Translations under genes and position numbers: made by a program | Shown here: one piece after another, positions 8,320 to 17,780 of the stretch | How the letters are laid out: each line of letters opens with the position of its first letter | How positions within the stretch are numbered: the stretch's first letter is position 1 | IMG/VR virus record: IMGVR_UViG_3300037247_000734 | Span: 1 to 57,265 of that record | Direction: 5' to 3' (one strand) | Source of the DNA: a virus | Length of the DNA stretch: 57,265 nucleotides | The notes under the pieces: generated by a model | What the model was told of the DNA's origin: nothing | Database searches by the model: none | The model's input: only the letters and a program-made list of their open reading frames with translations

Positions 8320-10608
8320 CTACTGATTGCTTTTCCGAATGGTATCCCGAATTTCTTCGGGAGTAAGAGTCTCTCTGATCCGCTTGGCTTCGCTAGGGAA
8401 TGGCAGAGGAACGTCACCCTTGAAGGCTGCACGAGCTCCAAGGTGAGCAGGAACTCCGAGAGTCCGTCCACCAATACCAGCAGCCATAGCAGTTCCACCA
8501 TAGACTAACGCTGATTTGACTCCACTGTGTGCTAAGCTAATCATCGTAGGAACCTGCTCAGCAAGCACTCCGATTGCCCCGCCCTTCTCGAAAGACTCGC
8601 CGATACTTGGGGGTCCCTCTCGTTGGCTGCTGGCCTCGCGGGCTTGCCGTGCCCGCTGGTTACGCTTGTAATTGAAGGACGCTCCCTCGACTGCATTCTT
8701 AACATAGCCCGAACGCTCCTGTTCCACCCTCGTCTGGTTGATGTAGGCTTGCAGATTCGGGGAAGTCAGAGGTTCCAACTCAGCAGTGATAAAGGCTGAC
8801 ACCTCGTTGAGAACGTCCGGACCCAGGTCGTTGCCGATCTTGATAATTGCGTCCATATGAGTCATGGTAGACTGGAGGTCCGCTGCATTGATACGGTTGA
8901 GGCTACCTTGTACTTCACCGGGAGGAGTCGCGGCCACACGCTCGGCAGCACCCTCCAGGGCCTCTTCCGTACTCATAAGTTCCTGAACCCGACGTTCATT
9001 CTGTTCACCTTCGTCGAGGATGCGGGTGGCGTAGACATCGGCGAGACGAGCGTACCGACCCAGTTCGCCTCGGAACTGTTCCAAGATGCTGTTCTTCTCG
9101 AAGCCCATGTGTGTCCGGTTGGCAAAGGCAGCAGCTTCACCCAAGCGGCTCTGCATCACATCCAGTCCCTTGACGAGGCCAACTGCACCCGATGGTACTC
9201 CAAGTGCCAAGGCTGTCTGTTCCGGTCCAAGCTCCGCTTCCATTTGCTGAACGAGTGAACTTGCGAGGCTGGCACCCCCTTCGCCGACGTTCTGGAACTC
9301 GGTCATCATGTGTTCTTTGATGTTATACAGGGCAGACTCAAGAGCCATCGCAGTCGCCAGTTCCTTGTCGGACTTCAGTTCCCTCTTGCCATCGAAGATT
9401 TCCGCTGCGATGACAGCAATTTCATCACCGTTCCTGCCACCACCGAAGATTTCCGCAACAGCCCCAAACGTGATCTGACGACCCATGTCGTTGAACTTGT
9501 TGGGGTTGGGGTCCGCCAGAAAGTTTTCCAACGACCGTTCAATCGCACTCCCAGCCATTGGGTTGAACATCTTGTTGTAGCCCTCATACATCTCAAGGTG
9601 GGGCCTAAGTCGATCCATTGACTGGACTATAATCCCTGCATTCTTCCGGTCCAACTCCTGTCGGAGGGACTTGTCGGTGGCGAACCGTAGATAGTCGTCT
9701 CGGGCCATCGCATCGAGAACCACGTCGGAGCTTACCAGTCGAGGAGAGTACCCCTCGGGCAACCCAAAGTTCTCTTCGTCGTTGAACACAACGCCATCCC
9801 GGGGGTAGCCCCCGAATATCTTCATCTCGAACATCTTGTCGGGGCTGATCTCACCAGGTTCGGCAATCCGCCTACCGCTCTGATGGGGAGGATCAATCAT
9901 CGGCATCATAAGAGGCTCGACGACAAGGTTGGACAAGTCCATAGTCCCGTCACCCAGGATCGTCGTCTGTACATTCTTGTTGTGTACCCGATACGCTTCG
10001 GCAATGTGACGGTCGTCATAGCTATCGTCGTGGTTGGCCGACATCAGGTCGAGCAGGTGACGACGCTTCTTGAGTTCTTTTCGACCTTCCGAACTTGAGA
10101 ACCATCCAGCCGTGAGCATCTCATCGGTGCGAGCCGAGTAGGCTGCAATAGCCTCCGAGTTCGCCGCCTTCTTAGAGAGAAAGGAATCGTGGTAGTTCGT
10201 AATCTGGTCCCGCTGGCCCTGAATAGCCGCACCCATCGCCGCTGCTTCCTTGGCTGCATCCTGTTGTAGCTTCGCGTTCAACTCTTGTTGCTGTACCGCG
10301 AACGTCTTGTCCTCAGCTCGTTCCCGTTGCCTCGTTGATTGTTGTTCCGCACGCTCAAGGCCCCTGGTTACTTGATTGGCCACCTCAGTAGCCGCTCCAC
10401 CACCGGCCTGTGCCGCAGCAGCAACTTGCCTCTGATTCTCTTCCTGGGCCTGCTGCATGGTCCTGAGTAGTTTGTTGAACTGCTCCTGTTGCTGCTGTTG
10501 CATGGCAACCAACGCCGCAATCGGGCTGGACTTAACCCCCGGTCCGAGCATCTGAGGGATGCGAACCTGTGTGCCCGCCGGTGCCGCCTTATCTCTTGCT
10601 CTTGGCAT
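8320..10608 (-). CDS. Large helical virion protein, 762 aa
   Basis: The N-terminal 140 residues are Gln/Ala-rich coiled coil (MQQQQQEQFNKLL, TRGLERAEQQSTRQRERAE), the typical look of podoviral internal or tail-inner proteins. The middle is mixed; the C-terminus has a Gly/Ala-rich hydrophobic stretch (VYGGTAMAAGIGGRTLG). No enzymatic signature was seen. It belongs with the neighbouring genes to a virion ejection apparatus by context. Confidence 0.62.
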   Translation of the reverse strand: MPRARDKAAPAGTQVRIPQMLGPGVKSSPIAALVAMQQQQQEQFNKLLRTMQQAQEENQRQVAAAAQAGGGAATEVANQVTRGLERAEQQSTRQRERAEDKTFAVQQQELNAKLQQDAAKEAAAMGAAIQGQRDQITNYHDSFLSKKAANSEAIAAYSARTDEMLTAGWFSSSEGRKELKKRRHLLDLMSANHDDSYDDRHIAEAYRVHNKNVQTTILGDGTMDLSNLVVEPLMMPMIDPPHQSGRRIAEPGEISPDKMFEMKIFGGYPRDGVVFNDEENFGLPEGYSPRLVSSDVVLDAMARDDYLRFATDKSLRQELDRKNAGIIVQSMDRLRPHLEMYEGYNKMFNPMAGSAIERSLENFLADPNPNKFNDMGRQITFGAVAEIFGGGRNGDEIAVIAAEIFDGKRELKSDKELATAMALESALYNIKEHMMTEFQNVGEGGASLASSLVQQMEAELGPEQTALALGVPSGAVGLVKGLDVMQSRLGEAAAFANRTHMGFEKNSILEQFRGELGRYARLADVYATRILDEGEQNERRVQELMSTEEALEGAAERVAATPPGEVQGSLNRINAADLQSTMTHMDAIIKIGNDLGPDVLNEVSAFITAELEPLTSPNLQAYINQTRVEQERSGYVKNAVEGASFNYKRNQRARQAREASSQREGPPSIGESFEKGGAIGVLAEQVPTMISLAHSGVKSALVYGGTAMAAGIGGRTLGVPAHLGARAAFKGDVPLPFPSEAKRIRETLTPEEIRDTIRKSNQ

Positions 10609-10632
10609 AATTAAATTCTTGATCCCTTTCGT

Positions 10633-11772
10633 CTAGAGGACTGCACCCAGGACTACTTCGAGGAGGTTCTCTATGGGACTGCCCCTCATGGATGCCACCA
10701 TTTCCTTGGTGATTTCCATGCTAGCAGTCTGTAGCCTCATAACGAAGTCCCTGCTCACAACGTCGCTGCCGATTGTGTATGCTGCTGTTGCCGCCCCGGT
10801 CAAGTCAAGGTACGGAGTGCTCTGTTCCGGAAGCGTCCGGAGAAGAATGTCGTTCCCCGTCATGGTTGCCTGTGTCCGGGTGGCCAACAACTGAGACTGC
10901 GAACTGGCAAAGGATGCTGAGGCGTTTGCCTCAATCTCTAGGAGTTGATTGGACATCTGCCCAACGGCGACCTGGGCAGCAGAGAACGCCTGTCCCTGGA
11001 GGCCGGTCAACTGTGCCTTTGCTCCCAGAACCGTACTCTCGATCTGTCCAGTGATCCCCCCGAACTTTGTGGCAATGTCCGCCGACAGTTGATTGAACGC
11101 AAGCACCGTCTGTCCGATTGCCGGAGCCATTGAAGAAGCCCCCGCCAATTTCACCTGGGAGATCATGCTTTGCTTCTGAGACTGGGTCAGGTCGGGATTC
11201 GCATTGATCTGGGCGACCTGATTGTTTACGTTACCTTGGATACCTTCAACGGCTGCCTGCATCGCAGCCGACCTGCCCTCCTCAGCCTTCCCAAGTGCCG
11301 CCTCTCGTTGAGTGTCGATCCGGTCGAAGGAGACATCGGCCTCCGCACCGAACTCATCTCGCAGTCGGTCGAACTCGTTGGTGATCTCGTCCGGAATTCC
11401 CTCAATTCGCCCTCGGGCACCTTCTATCTCCGTCCGGAACCGCTGGCGATCCTTTTCGACCTCCCCACTGGCTACGTCAATTAGCCCGGTGGTCTCTTCA
11501 ATGTCTCCCCGAACATCCCCGGCGAACAAATCGGCCTGTTTCTTGTCCTCCTGTTCAGCGAGGTTCTGTCTCGATGCTGTTACCGTATAGGCGTCTACAA
11601 GTTCCTGACCCAAACCTGCAACTGTTTCCTCCCCCCGATATGCAATGCCTGTAGGAGTTTCCGTAAGGCTGGGAGCTTCGGGTATGCCATCACCAGGCTT
11701 CTTCTTATTTCCAGAGGCCATAGAGCCCAAGCCACCAAATAACAGGTCCCGCAGTTCAGTACGTGCTGCCAT
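10633..11772 (-). CDS. Coiled-coil virion protein, 379 aa
   Basis: Residues 65-200 form long charged heptad-like helices (VEKDRQRFRTEIEGARGRIE and following). A central part is rich in Ala, Gln and Ser without Cys, and the C-terminus is hydrophobic (IENLLEVVLGAVL). One base separates it from the propeller-like gene stop. This composition and position match small internal virion proteins of podoviruses, but no homolog was recognised. Confidence 0.6.
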   Translation of the reverse strand: MAARTELRDLLFGGLGSMASGNKKKPGDGIPEAPSLTETPTGIAYRGEETVAGLGQELVDAYTVTASRQNLAEQEDKKQADLFAGDVRGDIEETTGLIDVASGEVEKDRQRFRTEIEGARGRIEGIPDEITNEFDRLRDEFGAEADVSFDRIDTQREAALGKAEEGRSAAMQAAVEGIQGNVNNQVAQINANPDLTQSQKQSMISQVKLAGASSMAPAIGQTVLAFNQLSADIATKFGGITGQIESTVLGAKAQLTGLQGQAFSAAQVAVGQMSNQLLEIEANASASFASSQSQLLATRTQATMTGNDILLRTLPEQSTPYLDLTGAATAAYTIGSDVVSRDFVMRLQTASMEITKEMVASMRGSPIENLLEVVLGAVL

Positions 11773-11773
11773 C

Positions 11774-14311
11774 CTATGCTACCCCTTGTCGTGACTGGGC
11801 CTCGGACGATCCGAGCATACCCTTTACCAGGACGGCTTGAAGTTCCCAATCCTGATTGCCTGCCTTGAATTCCAGGTACGGGAATAGACGGGTACTGGAG
11901 TGGTTCAAGTATACCGCCGTCTTGTCGGGAACGATGTTGAAGTTCGTCTCTACGGAGCCCAAATCAGTTTCCATCTGCCGAACACCGAACCGGAACTTCC
12001 CGTTCGTGTCGGTTGTGCCGGTGTGCCCGCCCAAATCGGAGAAGCTCGCCATGAACGACTTCGTGGTCTTTCGGGTGAACGGGTCCGGCTGGCCCGTCGC
12101 TCCCACCATAACAGGCAGAACCAGCCTCGTGACCACGGGAGCCACGGAGTAACGATCGCCCACAGCCGGGGTCCCGGACATGGTGGGTACGGTCAACTGA
12201 GTGGCACTATCCCGCGAGGTGATCGTAGCTGACTCCCCCAACAGGTCCCCCGAGAGGATGTGGAGTGTGAAACCAGCACACCCGGTCGGGAAGGTCGCAG
12301 TAGAGTCGGCGATGTTGGTCGTACTCGTTCCCGACGTGAAAGTCCCATTGACTGTTTCCCCTGCTGCGGTACCGCACATCGAACGCTTGCCCATCTCGCG
12401 GGACCCGTCGATGATGTGAACCAACCCCGCATCCGTTACAAAGTATGCCCGAACCGACCCGTCAGTCAAGACATCGGGGCCTGCTGTGAGGTGGGTCCAC
12501 GGGATGTCCTCTAGTCGGGTTACTGCACCCGTGGACTCCCAAAGAATATACACTTCCTTCTTAGTCGTATTCAAGAGGATCAGGGCACCCACCTTGGCAT
12601 CGAATTCTACATGAACGCTACCTAGAGAACCGGCCCACTCGGAGTCATCGAGGAGAACCCTGTCCAGGACGGTTACGGAGTTGATGGCTCCCGTGTTGCC
12701 GTCGATCTGCTTGAGACCCGATGACGTAACGATGAACAGTGAGTTGCCCACGCCCGTGCACCCAAAACGAGAGACACCCCCCAGCCGAAACTGGAGTCGG
12801 TTGATGACCACCTCGGAACCGGATCGCGTCACTCGATAGATGCTCGCATTGGTTACGCCGAATAGATGGTCACCTGTAGGGTAGAGCCCGAAGAACCGTT
12901 CCGCCGCATCATCGGGTCGATACTGCTGTTCGGGAGGAAAGTTCTCCGGTTCGTTGGCAGTAAGGATCGACCACACGATCGCTTCTGGAACCTGTTCGGA
13001 CTCGTCCCAGTCCTGATCCGGCGTAGCTGGCTCCTCAATGTCGGTAATGCCCACCAGAAGTCCATCCCATGCCTGGAGCCTCTTGAGCCGGGGAGTCGGA
13101 TGGAAGGTATCCAGGTATGCCGTGTACTGATGCTGTACCAGCAGTCCCGTAGGACCGAACCACTTACACTTGGCATCACCATACGTCGTACCGAGAGTTG
13201 AGTCGTTGTCGAAGTAGAGTTGAAAGAGACTCGTTCCCGTCGTGTACGTCTCCTTTTCCAGGTATTCGTTTATGAGATACAAGTTGCCCACCGGCGTATA
13301 TTTGTCGAAGGAAACTCCGCCACTGTCAATCGGTGACTTCCAAAATCGGAACCCGTCCACGTGGGGAATACCCCAATTGATGATACACGTTCGTTCGTGG
13401 AGATTGGCCTTGATCTGGTGAGTCGCACCGGCCTGGTTAGCCGGGAGATTGATCTCGTCGAGGAAGTACCGCAAGGCCGAGTTTCCCGTACCAAGGGCAG
13501 TCTCCGTCATAAGTCTCAGGTATGACCGGAGGTTGTGTTTTCGACTGATAAGCTCCACCGCCAGGGTATACTCACCTCCGGGTGTAATGTGAGCGGACGG
13601 GCCGTACACCTGGCTCGCCATCGCGTCTGAGGAGTCTCCTACAAAGGTGCCGTCGTTGTCGGCATTCAAAGGATGTCCCAGACACCGACGAGGCATGAGG
13701 CCCATGAAGCGATGCTCGAAACTATCAGAGACATACTTGTCCCAGTCATTGATCTTGTAGTCCCAGAAGTATGCCTTGTTGTAGGGCAGTTCCTTATTTT
13801 GCCACTGCGTCACATTTGAGGAGGTGTCCCCACTGATACACACGTAGATGTAGCGGCCCAGCGACGTAATGTCGAACTGGTTATAGCTGGTCAGCTTGAA
13901 GTCGTCGTAGGTATCGTAGTCCTCCAGTTCCACCACGTCGGTTGATCCGTCGCTGGAGTCCCGGTATGCGAAGTACAGCGACTTGCCGGTCCCTCCCGGA
14001 TTGTCGGCGAGAATCGCAAGACCCTTGAACGTGTGGGCGGTATTCCCCTTTTGTACAGAAACGTACTTGACAAGTACGACGTTGGCAACAGTCGTAATCG
14101 TATGACCTGCTTCGGGGTTCGGGACCCCGTGGATCGTCTCGTCGGCCATACCGGGGAACGGACGGATTGCACCCATAAAGCGGCCATCCACGCCGGTTGC
14201 CTCCACGAGCTTCGGGAGGGCTACGGCGTGCTTGTTGACCTTTGCGTCCATACCCGGCACCAGGAGCGGGTATGTCCACACGGTACTATCATCATGTTCC
14301 CGTTGAGGCAT
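11774..14311 (-). CDS. Beta-propeller-like tail protein (nozzle / gp12-type candidate), 845 aa
   Basis: Mostly short beta strands separated by turns, with repeated kelch- or propeller-like units: AWDGLLVGITDIEE, GDHLFGVTNASIYRVTR, GNSLFIVTSSGLKQIDG and AYFVTDAGLVHIIDGS (about residues 425-650). This pattern is characteristic of the central beta-propeller in podoviral tail tubular protein B/nozzle proteins and DNA-stabilisation proteins. A smaller Ser/Thr-rich domain and a C-terminal strand-rich domain follow. It is adjacent to the connector-like gene, as in T7-like gene order. No enzymatic signature. Confidence 0.6.
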   Translation of the reverse strand: MPQREHDDSTVWTYPLLVPGMDAKVNKHAVALPKLVEATGVDGRFMGAIRPFPGMADETIHGVPNPEAGHTITTVANVVLVKYVSVQKGNTAHTFKGLAILADNPGGTGKSLYFAYRDSSDGSTDVVELEDYDTYDDFKLTSYNQFDITSLGRYIYVCISGDTSSNVTQWQNKELPYNKAYFWDYKINDWDKYVSDSFEHRFMGLMPRRCLGHPLNADNDGTFVGDSSDAMASQVYGPSAHITPGGEYTLAVELISRKHNLRSYLRLMTETALGTGNSALRYFLDEINLPANQAGATHQIKANLHERTCIINWGIPHVDGFRFWKSPIDSGGVSFDKYTPVGNLYLINEYLEKETYTTGTSLFQLYFDNDSTLGTTYGDAKCKWFGPTGLLVQHQYTAYLDTFHPTPRLKRLQAWDGLLVGITDIEEPATPDQDWDESEQVPEAIVWSILTANEPENFPPEQQYRPDDAAERFFGLYPTGDHLFGVTNASIYRVTRSGSEVVINRLQFRLGGVSRFGCTGVGNSLFIVTSSGLKQIDGNTGAINSVTVLDRVLLDDSEWAGSLGSVHVEFDAKVGALILLNTTKKEVYILWESTGAVTRLEDIPWTHLTAGPDVLTDGSVRAYFVTDAGLVHIIDGSREMGKRSMCGTAAGETVNGTFTSGTSTTNIADSTATFPTGCAGFTLHILSGDLLGESATITSRDSATQLTVPTMSGTPAVGDRYSVAPVVTRLVLPVMVGATGQPDPFTRKTTKSFMASFSDLGGHTGTTDTNGKFRFGVRQMETDLGSVETNFNIVPDKTAVYLNHSSTRLFPYLEFKAGNQDWELQAVLVKGMLGSSEAQSRQGVA

Positions 14312-14332
14312 CCTGATTACACCAACAAATAG

Positions 14333-14389
14333 TCAATGGGGATACGAACTGCTCACGTCGTCTGTGTGAGCAGTTCGTATCCCCATTGA
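14333..14389. repeat. Perfect 24-bp inverted repeat with 9-nt loop
   Basis: Arms 14333-14356 and 14366-14389 are exact reverse complements around the loop GTCGTCTGT. The right arm lies in the last codons of the 148-aa gene and the left arm just past its stop, before the next minus-strand gene at 14311. The hairpin is far longer than a normal intrinsic terminator and has no clear U-tract on either strand. It could be an RNA-processing or stability element, a weak bidirectional terminator, or the scar of a local inverted duplication. Confidence 0.9.
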
Positions 14390-14799
14390 GCAGTAGTACG
14401 CTTAACCACGAACCACGTCAATCCTCCTCCTCCATCAATAACGAAACCAGCGGACCCCGCAGGAGGATTCCCGAATATGGCGGCTAGTTCAGTAGTAGTA
14501 GGAGGGTTACTTACATCAGCCAACGAAATCGGAAGCAACACTGTTCTGGCAAGCCCCTCCTCCTTGATGAGGTCGGTACGAGCTTTCGATCCTTTACTTT
14601 CATCAACCGGGGTTACACCCTCCAACTGAACTTCGGGTGCCAACCGCCCCTCGTCAGGAGGAGGTTGATCCGGACCGGGCTCGCTGAACATAGGCCGTTG
14701 TCCCCATTGTGAAGTAGCCGAGCCAAGAGCCGGACGTAGTGCAGAACGGGAACGAGTCTCCGGCTTATTGGGGTCTCGTAATCTGTCCCAGTATCTCAT
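14353..14799 (-). CDS. Hypothetical tail-associated protein, 148 aa
   Basis: The N-terminal half is Pro/Ser-rich and probably disordered. The C-terminal 55 residues look folded: ELAAIFGNPPAG, then a Gly-rich turn and TWFVVKRTTAQWGYELLTQ, a compact unit of the type often found at the end of phage tail proteins. The start overlaps the stop of the 993-aa gene by one base. The final codons form one arm of the 24-bp inverted repeat. Role unknown, structural by context. Confidence 0.65.
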   Translation of the reverse strand: MRYWDRLRDPNKPETRSRSALRPALGSATSQWGQRPMFSEPGPDQPPPDEGRLAPEVQLEGVTPVDESKGSKARTDLIKEEGLARTVLLPISLADVSNPPTTTELAAIFGNPPAGSAGFVIDGGGGLTWFVVKRTTAQWGYELLTQTT

Positions 14800-17780
14800 T
14801 AGTAGTTGCTCCGGTTCGGGTTGTCCCAGGTGTCCCCATCAAAGTGGTGGGGGAACCGACCCTCCATCTTGCTGACCTGCCGCCGCATTGCGGACATCTT
14901 GACCGCGTAGTTCGTGGAGAGCGTGGACATCCGTTGCGAGTTGCCCTCCTGAGAGAGCAGGTCGATCGAAGCCCGCAGAGCCACGAGGTGCTTAATCATC
15001 CGACTGTAGATCGGAATGACTTCGTACACGAGTGTCCCTGTCGGAGTGGTGTCCCACGCCTTATTGATCGTGGCAACACGGGTGGTTACATTGTAGGCCG
15101 TGATGAGCCGTTCCTCCTGGACGTTCTCGGTGGAGGAGATGACACGAACCAACATGCCCACGTATTCGTTTGGTCTCTTCCCCAGAGTCCCGTCCGTGGG
15201 GGTCGCCATTAGGGTAATGGTACTAGCCGCCACGTCCTCCGCAGTGCCCTTGTGCATGAGGGGCTCGGAGTTCGGCATGTACATCAGTTCCAACGTGTCG
15301 GTCGAGACCCAGTTGCGGAGGAGACGGAGGACGTTACCTTCCAGCACCCAACCAGACCCGATGGGATTCATGTAGGACCCGGGCCATATCTCATAGTCGG
15401 GCAGCCCGGTGGTGGAGTTAATCTTCGCAACCCGAATCAATTCTGCCACGTTCGGGGGTAGAATGTAATCCTGGGTCCCGTCCACCAGAGTAATGCTGTA
15501 CCGGATGATAATCGGGTGGTCGGTGTTGACGTGAATGTCCGTCATAACCGTGTCCATACCGACCTGGATCAGTTCGACAATGTCGCCGTCCGTGTACTTC
15601 GCCGAAGCACCCGGCTCATCAGTGGCCTTGCGAATAAGCGACACCACGTCAGAAAGGAATCCAGAGCCGGAGAGAGAGGAAGCACTAACCACAGCAGGAG
15701 CCACAAGGGTATCAATGGCATCCCGAATCTCCTTAAGACTGTCGGTACTTGTATCGAAACCCGACCCTTCGATGAGGGCAAGCCGCTCACCCTGGTACTC
15801 CAGACTGTCGGTCGTTGGGTCATACGTGCCGACAGAGGACGGCGTAACCGCCCCCTTCGACATGATGGACCGAAGGTGGTCGATCAGTCTGTTGGGTGAC
15901 GTGGCAGCGAAGCCTGATGCCAGAACACTGAGTAGGGTAAGAGCACCTGCGTCAGCCCGGAAAACCTCAACGAGGTCTCCGGAACCAGGCGTAAACCCGA
16001 GAGCGGGGCTGACTGTAAAAGACGGGTCGCTGTCATCGTAGTCATCGACCACACGCATGTTGAACCGGGCGGTCGTCTTATCAGTGCCGTCATAGACGAC
16101 AATGATCGTGTTATTGTAGTCGTCGTCAGCACCCCCTGATGGCGGATCAGCGGCTTGTACGAACACCTTCGTGGTGGTTGAGGAAGCTGTTGAGGTCCCG
16201 TTAAAGATTCGAGTGGACGAGTCAAGAATCTGTCCACTGTCAATTCGGGCATCATCCACCAGGGTAAGGTTCGTGATTCCGGAAATAGTAAATGGTCCTC
16301 GGATGGCAACAGTTCCTCCGGTACAGGTTCCTTCGATAACCTGCCCTCGTCCCTCAATGGAGGCCGTATCGGTGCTGGCGGCGTCCCCCATTGACTCCAA
16401 CTGGATGCCTCCACTGTAGTCCCGCATGTTCAGGTTTGTGTTACCGATCGCGTCCCCAAACTCGAATACGGGGGTGCCTGTTCCGGCAATCGCGGAGCCA
16501 CACCTATCATAGAAGTAGTCCCCAGCCTCAACGACCGTTTGGGTTCCGGCGATCCCACACTCCATGAAGTGGGTGTCCTTTATGATGGACATCGCTCCGA
16601 GTTGGCAGCCCATGAAGGATTGGCCCGACCCCGTTCCCGCCATTAACCCACTGACGGTAGCCCCCTGGACATGGATACCGACCATCGTCTGGTTCTCCAG
16701 GGCCAGGGTCCAGTTGTCACCGAAGAAGGAGTATCCGGAGGACGTTGCAGCCAACGTGATTGTGGACCCGTTGATGATGTGAAAGTCCTTGATGCCCAGA
16801 CTGATAGCCAGGACGTATGCCGCTGCAATTGTGCTTACCGGATTGTCAGCAGTCCCATCTACGAAATCCTCGGTGTTGGTGTTGGGTGGGGAGGCATTCG
16901 TGTCTACCCATATGGCTCCTCCTGCGTACCCAACTGTTCTCGAAACTATGGTGTACTCCACGAGAATCTGGTCCACCAGCAACTTCGTCGTATCGGTAAA
17001 AGCCACACTTCCGGTATTATACCGAATTCGGACTTTCCCTATGTCGCTACCTGTTCCTACGTGAGCGGCAATCAGGGTATAGTCGTCGCTTTGATGAACG
17101 GTCCCGGATTGAAGTGAACCAATTTGGTTCCACGCCGGGGTGCCGGTCCAGTTCCAGGCGTATACTGTAATGTTTTTCCCGGTACCACCGCCTTTGTTCA
17201 ACTGGTGATGGGCTGTAACACCAGTAGGCAAGCCATCGCCACCGATGGTGAACTCATAGTACACGTCGATCTTTCTGGTCCCGCCGTCATTTATGGCCTC
17301 GATGTCGTGGGTTGTTTCATCGAGAACGTGTGTACTGTCCTCGTCGTTGGCCTCGTTCTCACCCTTTGTAATGGTGAACCCATCAGGCTCATCCTTAGGT
17401 GGTTGACTGATCGCAGCCCCGGTGGAGAACACCACTTCGTTCGTTAGCTGAACGTCCTCTACAGCGGGGGCGAATCCCGTTCCTGAAACGACTAATAGAA
17501 CACCCTCGACTCCAATGGCGAAGGCTGCATCTGGCCAGTCCACCCTGTATAGACCGGGACTGGAGGTGCCATCCACCTCAAACATCTTGTTGTCTGCATG
17601 AACCGAGTCGGTTGCATCCAAGGCTGTTGCGTCCGCCTTCGCTGCGGGAGCCTCCCCATACCGGGTATACTGTAGATCGAGGTCCGTGATGGTTACACCA
17701 GTTTCGGGAGACCCATCGGAGGAATCCACGATCATCACGTACCGAGAAACGTCAGTTGTACCCTTGGTAAGTTCCGGCAC
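14799..17780 (-). CDS. Fibre/spike-like domain joined to a head-tail connector-like C-terminus, 993 aa
   Basis: Residues 1-125 resemble N-terminal domains of phage receptor-binding proteins (strand-rich, GLYRVDWPDAAFAIGVEGVLL). Residues 300-560 contain repeated short strands with Gly/Asn turns typical of a beta-helix. From about residue 700 the character changes: DGDIVELIQVGMDTVMTDI, YRYSITLVDG-like strands, then a helical end (IKHLVALRASIDLL and a terminal helix with MSAMRRQVSKMEG). This resembles podoviral tail tubular A/adaptor proteins. The protein may thus combine an adhesin with a connector, or the C-terminal likeness may be superficial. It overlaps both neighbours by one base. Confidence 0.55.
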   Translation of the reverse strand: MPELTKGTTDVSRYVMIVDSSDGSPETGVTITDLDLQYTRYGEAPAAKADATALDATDSVHADNKMFEVDGTSSPGLYRVDWPDAAFAIGVEGVLLVVSGTGFAPAVEDVQLTNEVVFSTGAAISQPPKDEPDGFTITKGENEANDEDSTHVLDETTHDIEAINDGGTRKIDVYYEFTIGGDGLPTGVTAHHQLNKGGGTGKNITVYAWNWTGTPAWNQIGSLQSGTVHQSDDYTLIAAHVGTGSDIGKVRIRYNTGSVAFTDTTKLLVDQILVEYTIVSRTVGYAGGAIWVDTNASPPNTNTEDFVDGTADNPVSTIAAAYVLAISLGIKDFHIINGSTITLAATSSGYSFFGDNWTLALENQTMVGIHVQGATVSGLMAGTGSGQSFMGCQLGAMSIIKDTHFMECGIAGTQTVVEAGDYFYDRCGSAIAGTGTPVFEFGDAIGNTNLNMRDYSGGIQLESMGDAASTDTASIEGRGQVIEGTCTGGTVAIRGPFTISGITNLTLVDDARIDSGQILDSSTRIFNGTSTASSTTTKVFVQAADPPSGGADDDYNNTIIVVYDGTDKTTARFNMRVVDDYDDSDPSFTVSPALGFTPGSGDLVEVFRADAGALTLLSVLASGFAATSPNRLIDHLRSIMSKGAVTPSSVGTYDPTTDSLEYQGERLALIEGSGFDTSTDSLKEIRDAIDTLVAPAVVSASSLSGSGFLSDVVSLIRKATDEPGASAKYTDGDIVELIQVGMDTVMTDIHVNTDHPIIIRYSITLVDGTQDYILPPNVAELIRVAKINSTTGLPDYEIWPGSYMNPIGSGWVLEGNVLRLLRNWVSTDTLELMYMPNSEPLMHKGTAEDVAASTITLMATPTDGTLGKRPNEYVGMLVRVISSTENVQEERLITAYNVTTRVATINKAWDTTPTGTLVYEVIPIYSRMIKHLVALRASIDLLSQEGNSQRMSTLSTNYAVKMSAMRRQVSKMEGRFPHHFDGDTWDNPNRSNY

